Source: Salinicola acroporae (GTDB lineage Bacteria; Pseudomonadota; Gammaproteobacteria; Pseudomonadales; Halomonadaceae). From it: a stretch of DNA of 64,000 bases. Shown in pieces: positions 8,837-17,961 of this stretch. Location: contig NZ_PZJW01000003.1 of NCBI RefSeq assembly GCF_003206615.1, forward strand, positions 62,001 to 126,000. The letters are read 5' to 3'. Made by a program: the position numbers and the translations under genes. The notes below the pieces were generated by a model, which ran no database searches, was not told where the DNA came from, and worked only from the letters and a program-made list of their open reading frames with translations. How positions within the stretch are numbered: position 1 is the first letter of the stretch; every line of letters begins with the position of its first letter.

Positions 8837-9232
8837 TCACGCCTGCCCTGCCGCGCCCCCTTCACGGGGCTCTGCTGGCGTCCCCGACGGCCCGAACAGA
8901 TCGAGATGCGCATCGCCCCAGTTCTTGAGCGCCATCAGCACCGGCGTCAGCTCGCGCCCCAACGCCGTCAGACTGTACTCCACCCTGGGCGGCACCTCGG
9001 CGTGGACCTCGCGATGGATCAGGCCATCGACCTCGAGTTCGCGCAACTGGTTGGTCAGCATGCGTTGGGTGACGCCACCGATGCGCCGCCGCAGCTCACT
9101 GAAGCGCAACGTGCCCTCGTCGAGCAGATACCACAGCACGACACCTTTCCATTTACCGCAGATCAGACTCACCGCCGCCTCCACGGCGCAGCCGGGGCTA
9201 CCATCGAAACGGGAAAATCGCGCTTTGGCCAT
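8837..9232 (-). CDS. HxlR-family transcriptional regulator
   Basis: 131 residues with the HxlR winged-helix signature: [20 protein letters not shown], then [19 protein letters not shown] (recognition helix), [14 protein letters not shown] and [14 protein letters not shown]. It has a single cysteine, C15, in the position used for redox or quinone sensing in some relatives. It is divergent from the oxidoreductase gene 120 bases away, so it probably controls that gene and itself. Confidence 0.93.
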   Translation of the reverse strand: MAKARFSRFDGSPGCAVEAAVSLICGKWKGVVLWYLLDEGTLRFSELRRRIGGVTQRMLTNQLRELEVDGLIHREVHAEVPPRVEYSLTALGRELTPVLMALKNWGDAHLDLFGPSGTPAEPREGGAAGQA

Positions 9233-9352
9233 CCAGGTATCCTTTTTGACACTAGGGTAACGACAGGGAACTAACAGCGTTCGTTGTACGTACGTTGCCT
9301 CCGCGATTTTACTCTAGGATTCACGCAGACACCTCATGACTGGAGAACCCGA

Positions 9353-10366
9353 ATGAAAGCCGTCGCCTACCGCAACGCCGGGGCCATCGACCGCGATGAC
9401 GCCCTGATCGACATCGAACTCGACGAACCCACGCCCGGTGACCGCGACCTGCTGGTCGAGATTCACGCCGTGTCGGTCAACCCGGTCGATACCAAGGTGC
9501 GCGGCAATATGGCACCCGAGGCCGGCACGGCCCGGGTACTGGGTTGGGACGCGGCCGGCGTGGTCAAGGCCGTCGGCCGCGACGTGAAGGGCTTCACACC
9601 GGGAGACGAGGTCTGGTACTCGGGCGATCTGCAGCGCCCGGGGACCAATGCCGAATATCACCTCGTCGACGAGCGGCTGGTGAGCAGGAAGCCGACATCG
9701 CTGAGCTTCGCCGAGGCGGCTGCCCTGCCGCTGACCTCCCTCACCGCCTGGGAGATGCTGTTCGACCGGCTCGACGTGACGCGTTCCGTTCCCGGCGCGG
9801 CCAACGCCGTGCTCATCGTCGGCGGCGCTGGCGGCGTGGGTTCGATCGCCATCCAACTGCTGAAACGGCGGACCGATCTCACGGTCATCGCCACCGCCTC
9901 GCGCCCGGAAACCCGTGAGTGGGTGGAAAGCCTGGGAGCCGAAGCCGTGATCGATCATCGCCAGCCGCTGCCCGCGCAGATCGAGGCGCTGGGGTTCGGT
10001 GCCCCCGGCCTGGTCTTCTCGACCACCCACAGCGACAAGCATCGCGATGACATCATCGCGCTGATGGCGCCCCAGGGCCGGTTCGGATTGATCGATGACC
10101 CGGTCGGCTTCGTGATCGACGACTTCAAGCGCAAGTCGATCTCGATCCACTGGGAGCTGATGTACACCCGCTCGCTGTTCCAGACTCCGGACATGCACGC
10201 TCAGGGTGACATTCTCGAGCGGGTGGCGGCGATGGTCGATCGTGGCGAGATTCGCACGACGCTGACCGAGACGCTGGGCACCATCGACGCAGCCAATCTC
10301 AAACGAGCCCATGCCCTGATCGAAAGCGGGCGGGCACGAGGCAAGGTGGTGCTGGAAGGCTTCTAG
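9353..10366 (+). CDS. Zinc-type alcohol dehydrogenase-like / quinone oxidoreductase family protein
   Basis: 337 residues from ATG at 9353 (MKAVAYRNAGAIDRDDALID). It is a medium-chain dehydrogenase/reductase: GroES-like N-terminal domain (HAVSVNPVDTKVRG) and Rossmann domain with VLIVGGAGGVGSIAIQLLK near 150-168. The structural-zinc cysteines are absent, as in the quinone-reductase branch, so it is probably zinc-free despite the family name. Divergence from an HxlR gene is the usual setting for quinone- or aldehyde-inducible reductases. Substrate unknown. Confidence 0.9.
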   Translation: MKAVAYRNAGAIDRDDALIDIELDEPTPGDRDLLVEIHAVSVNPVDTKVRGNMAPEAGTARVLGWDAAGVVKAVGRDVKGFTPGDEVWYSGDLQRPGTNAEYHLVDERLVSRKPTSLSFAEAAALPLTSLTAWEMLFDRLDVTRSVPGAANAVLIVGGAGGVGSIAIQLLKRRTDLTVIATASRPETREWVESLGAEAVIDHRQPLPAQIEALGFGAPGLVFSTTHSDKHRDDIIALMAPQGRFGLIDDPVGFVIDDFKRKSISIHWELMYTRSLFQTPDMHAQGDILERVAAMVDRGEIRTTLTETLGTIDAANLKRAHALIESGRARGKVVLEGF

Positions 10367-10578
10367 GCACTGTCTGAAGAGTAGTGTGCTCGCCCATGTG
10401 ACGTTAAAAACCGGCTCGCTGAACAACGTTCAGAACGTCCGAAGGGCGAGCGGAGCGAGTCACATGCTCATTGACACCCCGGTAAACGGGTGTGCCAGTC
10501 CGGTCCGTTCTCGCCGGTTTTTGCCTTAGCTGCGCGCCCCGGCCTGGCCTTCGCTCGTCGACTTTTCGGACAGCACCT
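10367..10578. repeat. Large imperfect palindromic element, copy 1
   Basis: Fills the convergent gap between the oxidoreductase and waaA. Outer inverted arms: GGCACTGTCTGAAGAG at the left and, read on the other strand from the right, GGTGCTGTCCGAAAAG. Read from the waaA side it has GGCAAAAACCGGCGAGAACG, a hairpin made from ACACCC...GGGGTGT, TGAGCAT, then GAGCCGGTTTTTAACG. The order and wording match copies at 15746-15901 and 53661-53785. This copy has about 48 extra bases between TGAGCAT and the right-hand core arm. The right arm overlaps the waaA stop codon. The A/T-flanked stems at a convergent junction suggest a role as a bidirectional terminator. Confidence 0.75.
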
Positions 10579-11875
10579 AGGTCTCGTTTGTCGAGGCGAC
10601 GAGCATCGCCGCCACCGCCCGGCGGGTCTGCCGGAGCGCTCCCCGGTTGGCCTCGACCACGGCCCGCCCGGCCGCGCCAAGGCGGTGGCGGCGATCGTCG
10701 TCCTCGAACAGCGAGATCAGCGTGGTGCCTAGCGCTCCACCATCGGCGACCTCGAGCCTGGCCTCGCTGGCCGCCAGGGTGTCGGCGATCTCACGCAAGT
10801 TGTCGAGATAGGGGCCGCTCACCACCGCCACACCCAGCGCCGCCGGTTCGAGCAGGTTGTGACCGCCGATCGGCTCGAGCGAGCCACCGACGAAGGCGAC
10901 GTCGGCGCAGCCGTAGAGCCGCATCAGGTCGCCCATGGTATCGCCCAGCAGTACCGTGGTTTCCGCGGTGACCGGCCGCTGCGCGCCCAATCGCACGACC
11001 GACTCCCCTCGCTCGCGGCAGATCGCGTCGACGGCATCGAAGCGCTGGGGATGGCGCGGCACCAGAATCAGCAGCGCATCGGGGAAACGGCGTCTGAGCG
11101 CGGCATGCGCGATCAGCGCCTGTTCGTCTTCTCCCGGATGGGTGGAGCCCGCGATCCAGACTGGCCGCGCGCCCCAGCTCGCCCGTAATCGCCGGCTCAC
11201 GGCCACCGTCTCGTCGTCGACGGCGAGGTCGAATTTCAACGCCCCAGTGACCGTCACCCGCGTCGTCGGGGCGCCCAGCGAGACGAAACGCTCGGCGTCC
11301 AGTGGCGACTTGGCACCGATCCAGGCCACCGTTTCGAGCATACCCCGGCTCAGGGCGCCGAAGCGCTGGTAGAGCCGAAAGGCACTGGCGCTCAAGCGGC
11401 CATTGGCCACCACCACCGGCACGCCCCGGCGTCGGCACGCCGCCAGCAGGTTTGGCCAGAGCTCGGTTTCGGCGATGACCGCCAGGCGAGGATTCAGTCG
11501 GGCGATGAAACGTCGCGCGCTGATCGGAAAATCCAGCGGCAGGAAGTGGTGGGAGACCCGTTCGCCGAACGCCTGGCGAACGCGCTCGGCACCGGTGGCG
11601 GTCATGGTGGTGACGACCAGGTCGTGATCCGGGTGATCATCGAGCAGCGAGCGGATCAGGGGCGCCGCCGTGACGACTTCACCCACCGATGCGGCATGCA
11701 GCCACAGCCGCGGACGATCACCCTCCACGGTAATGAAGCCCAGCCGCTCGCGACGGGGGTGAGTGGGTAACCACTCACGCCACACCCGCCACCAGATCAG
11801 CGGCGACAACAGGTAGGCGGCCAGCGAGTAGAGCCAGCGCGCGAGCCGCGACGGGAGGCCGTGTCGAGCGCGCAC
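10577..11875 (-). CDS. waaA: 3-deoxy-D-manno-octulosonic acid (Kdo) transferase
   Basis: 432 residues from a GTG at 11875, six bases after hldE. It begins with a hydrophobic membrane anchor (LYSLAAYLLSPLIWWRVWRE), then LWLHAASVGEVVTAAPLI with the catalytic Glu, an ETELWPNLL motif, and a C-terminal GGSLEPIGGHNLLEPAA motif that binds CMP-Kdo. It transfers Kdo to lipid A on the inner face of the inner membrane. Presence of kdkA 5 kb away suggests a monofunctional enzyme adding one Kdo that is then phosphorylated, as in Haemophilus; that is inference. It is the last gene of the GT9-hldE-waaA unit. Confidence 0.95.
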   Translation of the reverse strand: MRARHGLPSRLARWLYSLAAYLLSPLIWWRVWREWLPTHPRRERLGFITVEGDRPRLWLHAASVGEVVTAAPLIRSLLDDHPDHDLVVTTMTATGAERVRQAFGERVSHHFLPLDFPISARRFIARLNPRLAVIAETELWPNLLAACRRRGVPVVVANGRLSASAFRLYQRFGALSRGMLETVAWIGAKSPLDAERFVSLGAPTTRVTVTGALKFDLAVDDETVAVSRRLRASWGARPVWIAGSTHPGEDEQALIAHAALRRRFPDALLILVPRHPQRFDAVDAICRERGESVVRLGAQRPVTAETTVLLGDTMGDLMRLYGCADVAFVGGSLEPIGGHNLLEPAALGVAVVSGPYLDNLREIADTLAASEARLEVADGGALGTTLISLFEDDDRRHRLGAAGRAVVEANRGALRQTRRAVAAMLVASTNET

Positions 11876-11881
11876 CGCGAC

Positions 11882-13312
11882 TCAGCGCTCGCGGTCGAGA
11901 ATGGTATCGATCATGGTGGTGGTCGAGACGCCATCCTCGAAGCCCAGCACCAGGACCTCGCCGCCATTGGCGATGACCGCCTCGCCGCCGGCGATATCCT
12001 CCGGCCGGTAGTCGCCCCCCTTGACCAGCCGATCCGGCAGGATCGCCTCGATCAGCCGCGCCGGCGTGTCCTCGCCGAAGGGAACGACCCAGTCCACCGC
12101 GGCCAACCCCGCCAGCACCTGTGCCCGGCGCGCCAACGTGTTGATGGGCCGCTTCGGCCCCTTGAGCCGCGCCACCGAGGCGTCGTCGTTGACCGCCACG
12201 ATCAGGCGGTCGCCGAGGCGCTTGGCCTGTTCCAGGTACGCCACGTGGCCGGCATGCAGGATGTCGAAGCAGCCGTTGGTCATCACCACGCGCTCGCCAC
12301 GGGCCTGCGCGGCACGCACCGCCCCGATGAGCGGGCCCTCCCCGATGACGCCGTATTCGGCCAGACTGTCGCCGTGCAGTGCCGTGTAGAGCTCCGCTAC
12401 CGACAGCACTGCGGTGCCGGGTTTCGCCACCACCAGCCCGGCGGCGAGATTGGCCAGCATCACCGCCTCGCCGAAGCCGTGGCCGGCGGCCAGCGCCAGC
12501 CCCAGTACCCCGATCACGGTATCGCCGGCGCCGGTGACGTCGAACACCTCCCGCGCATGGGTCGGCAGGTGGAGCGGGGCGAGGCCCTCACGAATCAGGG
12601 TCATGCCGCGCTCGCTGCGAGTGACCAGCAGCGCTTCCAGCGCCAGCGACGCCCGCAGCGCCTCGCCCTTTTCCGCCAGTTCGGCATCGTCGGCACAGGG
12701 CCCGACGATCGCCTCGAATTCGGCCAGGTTGGGCGTGATCACGCTGGCACCGCGATAGCGGCTGAAATCGCTGCCCTTGGGATCGACCAGCACCCGCTTG
12801 CCCGCCGCCCGGGCCGTGGCGATCAGCGCCTCGACCCGGTTCAGGCTGCCCTTGCCGTAGTCGGAGAGAATCACCACTTCGGCATCGCCCAGCGCGGCCT
12901 CGACCTTGGCGATCAGCGGCGCGGTATCGACATTCCACAGCGGCGATTCGAAGTCGAGACGGATCAACTGCTGGTTGCGACTCATGACGCGCAGCTTGGT
13001 GATCGTCGGTACTTCCGGGCTACGCTGAAAGTGAGCGCTTACATTCGCGGCTTCCAGCGCCCGTTCGAGATGGTCGGCATTGTCGTCGTGCCCCACCACG
13101 CCCGCCAGACTGGCGTGGCCTCCCAGCGATGCGATGTTGAGGGCCACGTTGGCCGCCCCGCCCGGACGGTCGTCGGCATCCTCCACCTTCACCACCGGCA
13201 CCGGCGCTTCGGGCGAGATCCGCGACGTCGCGCCATGCCAGTAGCGGTCGAGCATGACATCGCCCACCACCAGCAGACGGGCGTGCTCCAACTGCGAGAG
13301 ATCAACCTTCAT
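11882..13312 (-). CDS. hldE: Bifunctional D-glycero-beta-D-manno-heptose-7-phosphate kinase / heptose-1-phosphate adenylyltransferase
   Basis: 476 residues, E. coli HldE length (477). Residues 1 to about 320 are a ribokinase-fold kinase with [17 protein letters not shown] near 50 and the DVTGAGDT anion-hole/catalytic motif near 258. Residues about 345-476 are a nucleotidyltransferase with [20 protein letters not shown], holding the HAGH motif. It performs two steps of ADP-heptose synthesis in the cytoplasm. It overlaps the upstream GT9 gene by 11 bases and is followed by waaA after six bases. Confidence 0.96.
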   Translation of the reverse strand: MKVDLSQLEHARLLVVGDVMLDRYWHGATSRISPEAPVPVVKVEDADDRPGGAANVALNIASLGGHASLAGVVGHDDNADHLERALEAANVSAHFQRSPEVPTITKLRVMSRNQQLIRLDFESPLWNVDTAPLIAKVEAALGDAEVVILSDYGKGSLNRVEALIATARAAGKRVLVDPKGSDFSRYRGASVITPNLAEFEAIVGPCADDAELAEKGEALRASLALEALLVTRSERGMTLIREGLAPLHLPTHAREVFDVTGAGDTVIGVLGLALAAGHGFGEAVMLANLAAGLVVAKPGTAVLSVAELYTALHGDSLAEYGVIGEGPLIGAVRAAQARGERVVMTNGCFDILHAGHVAYLEQAKRLGDRLIVAVNDDASVARLKGPKRPINTLARRAQVLAGLAAVDWVVPFGEDTPARLIEAILPDRLVKGGDYRPEDIAGGEAVIANGGEVLVLGFEDGVSTTTMIDTILDRER

Positions 13313-14411
13313 GCGGCGGCTCCGTTACGTCATCGGCGTTGGCGGTATCGCGTGTCGCGGTCATCAGTCCATCCAGGTGCTCGACCACGTCGTCCAGCGT
13401 GATCAGTGCCATGGCATCGGCGTGGCGCACCCGCGTGCCCCAGTTGACGCTCTCGACGGACTTCTTCAGGTAGCGGCGCACGGCGTCAGGGTAGCGATTG
13501 ACGACGTGACTGCGCCAGCAGTACGGGGCCGCGCGATCCGGGTTGGTGGTGGCGTATAGCCCCAGCGTCGGCGTGCCCAGCGCATTGGCCATGTGGACCG
13601 GGCCGGAGTCGGGTGCGATCACCACGCGCGCCCGATCCAGCAGGGCCAGCAGGCCCTTGAGCGAGGTCCGCCCGATGGCGTCGATGATCTCGACCCCGGG
13701 CACCAGCCGGCGGATCTGCTCGCCCATGTCGCGCTCCAGGGGACTGCCGCCGCCACTCATGACGGTTCTCAACCCGTAGCGCTGCCAGGCGTGCTCGATC
13801 ACGGCGGCGTAGCCCTCGGCGGACCAGTTGCGGAAATTGCGCAGGCGCGGGTTGGCGCAAGGGCTGATCACCAGATAGGGCCGATCGCCGGTCAACTGGC
13901 GCGCTTCCTGGTAGGCGGCATCCGGCACCGGTAGCGACCAGTCGAGGCGGGTATCCTCGACCCCCAGCAGGCGGGCGAAATCCATGAAGGATTCGAGCAC
14001 GTGCGCGCGCGGATGGGGGGCCAGCTGGCGATGGGTGAACCAGTGCTGCCAATCCTTGGCCCGCGCCTTGTCGTAACCCACCCGCACGTCGCATTTCAGT
14101 CCCAACGACAGTACGCTTGCGCGCAGCGCCTGCTGCATGTGCAACAGCACATCGAAGCGGACGTCCTCGAGCTGACGCCAAATCGCTCGCATGCCCTGAA
14201 AACCGGTGGACTTGTCGTAGGTCACCAGATCGACGCCATCGAGACCGTCCAGCAGGGCATGTTCGGCCTTGCCGACGATCCAGGTGATCCGCGCCTCGGG
14301 CCATTGACGCTGCAGCGCGCGCACCGTGGGCACCAGGTTGCAGACATCGCCCAACGCGGAGAGACGCAGGATACCGATATGTCGCGGGCGCTCTGGCAGA
14401 GATTGCTTCAT
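13302..14411 (-). CDS. GT9-family ADP-heptose:LPS heptosyltransferase (type I-like)
   Basis: 369 residues from ATG at 14411 ([20 protein letters not shown]). N-terminal [18 protein letters not shown] is the acceptor-side motif of GT9 heptosyltransferases, and the C-terminal [17 protein letters not shown] binds the ADP-sugar. It transfers L-glycero-D-manno-heptose in the inner core. The first gene of the unit with hldE and waaA, overlapping hldE by 11 bases. It may be the heptosyltransferase I (WaaC) equivalent since a WaaF-type gene is at 28 kb; the exact linkage is not readable. Confidence 0.88.
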   Translation of the reverse strand: MKQSLPERPRHIGILRLSALGDVCNLVPTVRALQRQWPEARITWIVGKAEHALLDGLDGVDLVTYDKSTGFQGMRAIWRQLEDVRFDVLLHMQQALRASVLSLGLKCDVRVGYDKARAKDWQHWFTHRQLAPHPRAHVLESFMDFARLLGVEDTRLDWSLPVPDAAYQEARQLTGDRPYLVISPCANPRLRNFRNWSAEGYAAVIEHAWQRYGLRTVMSGGGSPLERDMGEQIRRLVPGVEIIDAIGRTSLKGLLALLDRARVVIAPDSGPVHMANALGTPTLGLYATTNPDRAAPYCWRSHVVNRYPDAVRRYLKKSVESVNWGTRVRHADAMALITLDDVVEHLDGLMTATRDTANADDVTEPPHEG

Positions 14412-14536
14412 GGGCCTGAATGAATTCCCATTGGGTAAAACGCCCATTCTAACGGAAGTTGACCGGGCATGACTCGCAACCCGACCAACGCGCGTCAATC
14501 ATGGCGCCTCGACCGAACCCTCCAGATAAGACATTC

Positions 14537-15746
14537 ATGATCGAAGAATCTGCTCGCGGCACCACCAGCCGCATCGGCCATCTCGTCAGCCTCAGGAACC
14601 TGGGCGGCGTGGAACGCTACTTCACCCGCTTCTACGCCCGTCATACCCCCCCAGCACGACCACCACGTGCTGTTGCAGACCGACGAGGTCCATTCACTGC
14701 TTGAGCCGGCTTACGCCCCTCACCGCACGGGGCGGATGCACAGCATCAAGGGCGGGCGCTGGCGGATTCCCAAGTTCCTGCCGAGCGTGCGCCAGCGTTA
14801 TCAGCTCGCCATGATGCAGCGCCTGGGCCTGGACGCCGTGGTGGTCTGGAACAAGATCGTCAATCATCCGCTGGCGTTCGACGACAACATCCCGCTGATC
14901 CACTTCGAACGCGGGAGTGCATGGCTGGCAGCGGATGCACCCGGCCTGAGGCGTTATCTGGCGCGCCTAGACGGCGTGCTATGCAACTCCTACGCCGGCC
15001 TGCGGATGCTCCAGCTCAAGTGGCAGCTCGATCCCGATATTCCCTATCGCGTGCTGCAGAACGCCATCCGCCTCCCGGACCAGGCCTCCACTCACCCCGG
15101 CGATCGCTTCAGGCTCGGTTTCGCGGGTCGAATGACGGGCCTGAAGGCGCCGATGGTCGCCCTGGAAACCTTTGCCGAACTCAAGCAGCGCTGCCCCGAG
15201 GCGGAGCTGTGGATCGCGGGGAGCGGACCGCTGGAGCCGGTATTGAAGCGGTGGACGGCGCAATGGGGATTGAACGACAGCGTTCACTTCAAGGGCCTGG
15301 TCGACGACATGTCGGGCTTCTACGCCTCGCTTGACGCCTTCATCTGCCCCTCCTGGCGCGAACCCTTCGGCAACGTGGTCCAGGAGGCCCTGGCTCACGG
15401 CCTGCCCACGCTGGTCGGCAATGCCGATGGCCTGCCGGAGCTCGTGCACCACGGCGTCAACGGGGCCGTCCTGACCCCCGGCCGTTCGCGCCAAAGCCTG
15501 GCGCGCTATGATCCCCGCTGCGCCCAGGGGCCCGACGAGATCTACGACCCGACCACCGACCGCCTCGTCGAGGCTGGTGTTCTCGAGCCGACGGAGGCCG
15601 CCACAGTCCTCGAAGGCTGGGCCCGTGATCCGGCGCTGCGACGGCGCATGGCGCTTGCCGCACGCGAGCAGGTCGCACGCGAGTTCGATCTTGACCGCTA
15701 CGGGGAGACGCTGGTGGATTTCGTCGACAGCGTAATCCGTTCCTAG
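14537..15746 (+). pseudogene. GT4-family core glycosyltransferase, frameshifted in a C7 tract
   Basis: Two frames together form one glycosyltransferase. The first runs from ATG at 14537 (MIEESARGTTSRIGHLVSL) through VERYFTRFYARHTP; the second, shifted by one base, continues QHDHHVLLQTDEVHSLLEP to the stop at 15744-15746. The break is in seven Cs at 14646-14652: with six Cs the reading is continuous for 402 codons. The joined protein has FEAxxGS-like LIHFERGSAWL, GFAGRMTGLKAP, and the donor-binding CPSWREPFGNVVQEALAHG. Causes may be a sequencing error, a true pseudogene, or on/off phase variation by slippage. As sequenced, only an internal GTG at 14667 would give the C-terminal 359 residues. 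Confidence 0.82.
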
Positions 15747-15901
15747 GGTTTGTACGAAAAGTCAGCGAGCGAGGGCAAGACAAGGCAAAAATCGGCGAAA
15801 ACGGACCGGGCTGGCGCACCAGTTTACGGGGTGTAAATGAGCATTTTGAGCCGATTTTTAACGCCGTATTGCCGAGCGCAGCTAGTTTTCGTACAAAGCC
15901 C
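15746..15901. repeat. Large imperfect palindromic element, copy 2
   Basis: 156 bases between convergent glycosyltransferase genes. The ends are near-perfect inverted repeats: GGGTTTGTACGAAAA at 15746 and, on the other strand, GGGCTTTGTACGAAAA from 15901. Inside, GGCAAAAATCGGCGAAAACG and GAGCCGATTTTTAACGCC form a second inverted pair around a GTTTACGGGGTGTAAATGAG centre. Wording and order match copies 1 and 3. The left end starts in the last base of the upstream stop codon. Confidence 0.78.
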
Positions 15902-15906
15902 AGCGC

Positions 15907-17034
15907 TCACAGTGAGGCGAAGGAGTCCCGCAACTTCTCGGTCTGACGGCGATAGGAGTAATCGCTTACCAGCTCGGCCAGCTCGGCGCCAAGCGACTCG
16001 AGGTCCGATGTCGTCATCAACTCCTCGAGGCGGTCGACCCAGCCTCGGGTATCGCGACTGTCCAGCATCAGCTCGGCATGGTCGGCCTCGAGCAATTCGG
16101 CGGCACCGGTGGTGGACGAAAGCAACACCGGCGTGCCGCAGGCCATGGCCTCGAGCGACACGCGCCCGAACTCCTCGATGTGCGCCGGCAGCACGAACAG
16201 GTCGAGCGCGCCATAGATCGTCTCGACATCGCTGACCGTGCTGCGCCAGAGAAACCGCTCGGCGATGCCGGCTCGTTCGGCCTGGCGCTGGTAGGGGGCG
16301 AAATCGTCCTTGCCGACGACGAGAAAACGGCACCGCCCCGGCAGGCGTTGCTCCAGCCCGGCGGCCATCTCGATGAAGCCGGCCACGTTGCGCTTGGTGA
16401 AATTGCCCGAGGTGATCAGCCCGATCAGGCGGGTGTCGTCCTCGATGCCCAGTTCGCGCCGCCGCGCCGCGCGGCCTGCCGTGGCCCGCTCGAGATTGAA
16501 TATCTCGGGATCGTAGCCGGGGTAGCTGATCTCGATTCGCGAGTCGTCGATGCCGTAGCGATCGCGAAAATCCTTCGCCATCATTTGCGAATTGACCGCC
16601 AGGCGACGAAACCGGGCCCCCGTCAGCACCTGATCGTGAATGGCGGCCACCTCGTGCCCGGCGGGCAGATCGCGGCCATGGATGCGCTGGCTGGCGAGGT
16701 GCACGCAGTTGTGCATGTAGACGACATCGGGCGTCTCGACATCGCCGTGGCTGACCAGCATCGCCGGCCGATGACGTCGGCACCAGGCCTGCACGCGGCG
16801 GTTGAACCAGAACCGCCGAAAGGGTCCCTTGAATGGCCAGCGCTTGAGCCGAACCAGCTCGGCACCGGCGGCTTCCGCCAGCTCGCGCCGGCCTCGCTCG
16901 GCCAAAATCGTCACCCGATAGCCCAGGGTTTTCAGTGCCGCGGCCTGCTCGAAGGCATTGCGGCTGGCGCCGGTGCTCTTCTCCACCTGGCGAATGGCGA
17001 TCACGGCCAGTGGCGCTTGCGAATCTTCGGTCAC
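15907..17034 (-). CDS. Glycosyltransferase family 4, LPS core type
   Basis: 375 residues from a GTG at 17034 with GAGGAA six bases upstream; the frame is open for 49 more codons. The N-terminal half has ERGRRELAEAAGAELVRL and VVYMHNCVHLASQRI (acceptor side), and the C-terminal half has LITSGNFTKRNVAGFIEMA, then FVLPAHIEEFGRVSLEAMAC, the EX7E-like donor motif of GT4 enzymes. It resembles LPS core transferases of the RfaG group. Divergent from kdkA. Sugar and acceptor unknown. Confidence 0.87.
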   Translation of the reverse strand: MTEDSQAPLAVIAIRQVEKSTGASRNAFEQAAALKTLGYRVTILAERGRRELAEAAGAELVRLKRWPFKGPFRRFWFNRRVQAWCRRHRPAMLVSHGDVETPDVVYMHNCVHLASQRIHGRDLPAGHEVAAIHDQVLTGARFRRLAVNSQMMAKDFRDRYGIDDSRIEISYPGYDPEIFNLERATAGRAARRRELGIEDDTRLIGLITSGNFTKRNVAGFIEMAAGLEQRLPGRCRFLVVGKDDFAPYQRQAERAGIAERFLWRSTVSDVETIYGALDLFVLPAHIEEFGRVSLEAMACGTPVLLSSTTGAAELLEADHAELMLDSRDTRGWVDRLEELMTTSDLESLGAELAELVSDYSYRRQTEKLRDSFASL

Positions 17035-17217
17035 GACAGCTTCCTCGAGTTCAATGAACGCCCGACGGGTCGACCAATGCTCGGCGGTCCGAGACGCCGA
17101 CATGCGACAGCGGGTCCGCCCGGTTACAATGCGTCCCGCGGCTCGTCGCCGCCCTGCATGTCGCCACGCTTTCGGCGCCATGCCAACCCCGCTTCGGCCC
17201 TACGTCAAGGATCGGCC

Positions 17218-17955
17218 ATGTCGCTATCGACCTACCATCATCGGGACGCGCATATCTTATACGATCCGACGCGCCTCACTCAGCCCGACCTGCCGATTCT
17301 GCCCGAATTCGGCGAGGCCTGGCTCGACCCGGCTGCCTGGGCCGAACGCGGCCTGGTGGTCGGCTCGGCGCCCGGCCGCGGCGACAGCCAGTTCCTGGCC
17401 GTCGACGGGGCCGACTGGGTGCTGCGGCCCTATCGCCGGGGCGGCATGGCCGCCAAGGTCAGTCAAAGCAACTATCTCTGGACGGGGCTCGAGCGCACCC
17501 GCGGTTTCCGCGAGATGCGCCTGACCCGCGCGCTCCACCAACGGGGCCTGCCCGTTCCGGCGCCGGTGGCGACCATCGTGTCGAGACGCGCCCTGCGCTA
17601 CCGCGCGGCGCTGATCACCGAGCGCCTGCCTGGCAGCCGGGCGCTGGCGGACCGCCTGCCCGATGCTTCGCCGGCACTGCTCGCCGATGTCGGCGCCACC
17701 ATCCGCCGGTTTCACGATGCCGGGCTCGACCATGTCGACCTCAATGCGCGCAACCTGCTGGTTTCAGACGACGATAAGGTCTGGCTGATAGATTTCGACC
17801 GCTGCCGACTGCGCCCGGGAGGCGCCTGGCGTCAGCGCAATCTGTCACGACTCGAACGTTCCCTCGTTCGTTTCTCGCCCGCCAACGCGGAATCACTCTT
17901 CACCGCCATCGTCGAGGGTTACCAAGACACTCCGGTGGATCACCACAAGGCCTGA
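17218..17955 (+). CDS. kdkA: 3-deoxy-D-manno-octulosonic acid kinase
   Basis: 245 residues, the length of Haemophilus KdkA. It is a small protein-kinase-fold enzyme: basic VLRPYRRGGMAAKVSQSNYL near 68-87, catalytic loop HVDLNARNLL near 172-181 with D174, and the metal site IDFDRCRLRPGG near 191-202. It phosphorylates the Kdo residue of the inner core in the cytoplasm. AAGGA precedes the ATG. It opens a rightward run with pbgA six bases downstream. Confidence 0.93.
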   Translation: MSLSTYHHRDAHILYDPTRLTQPDLPILPEFGEAWLDPAAWAERGLVVGSAPGRGDSQFLAVDGADWVLRPYRRGGMAAKVSQSNYLWTGLERTRGFREMRLTRALHQRGLPVPAPVATIVSRRALRYRAALITERLPGSRALADRLPDASPALLADVGATIRRFHDAGLDHVDLNARNLLVSDDDKVWLIDFDRCRLRPGGAWRQRNLSRLERSLVRFSPANAESLFTAIVEGYQDTPVDHHKA

Positions 17956-17961
17956 CCCTTC

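Noticed and set aside
14667-15746. 359-codon frame taken as a complete glycosyltransferase
   Set aside because: The missing N-terminus is present one base out of frame upstream and joins exactly at the C7 tract.
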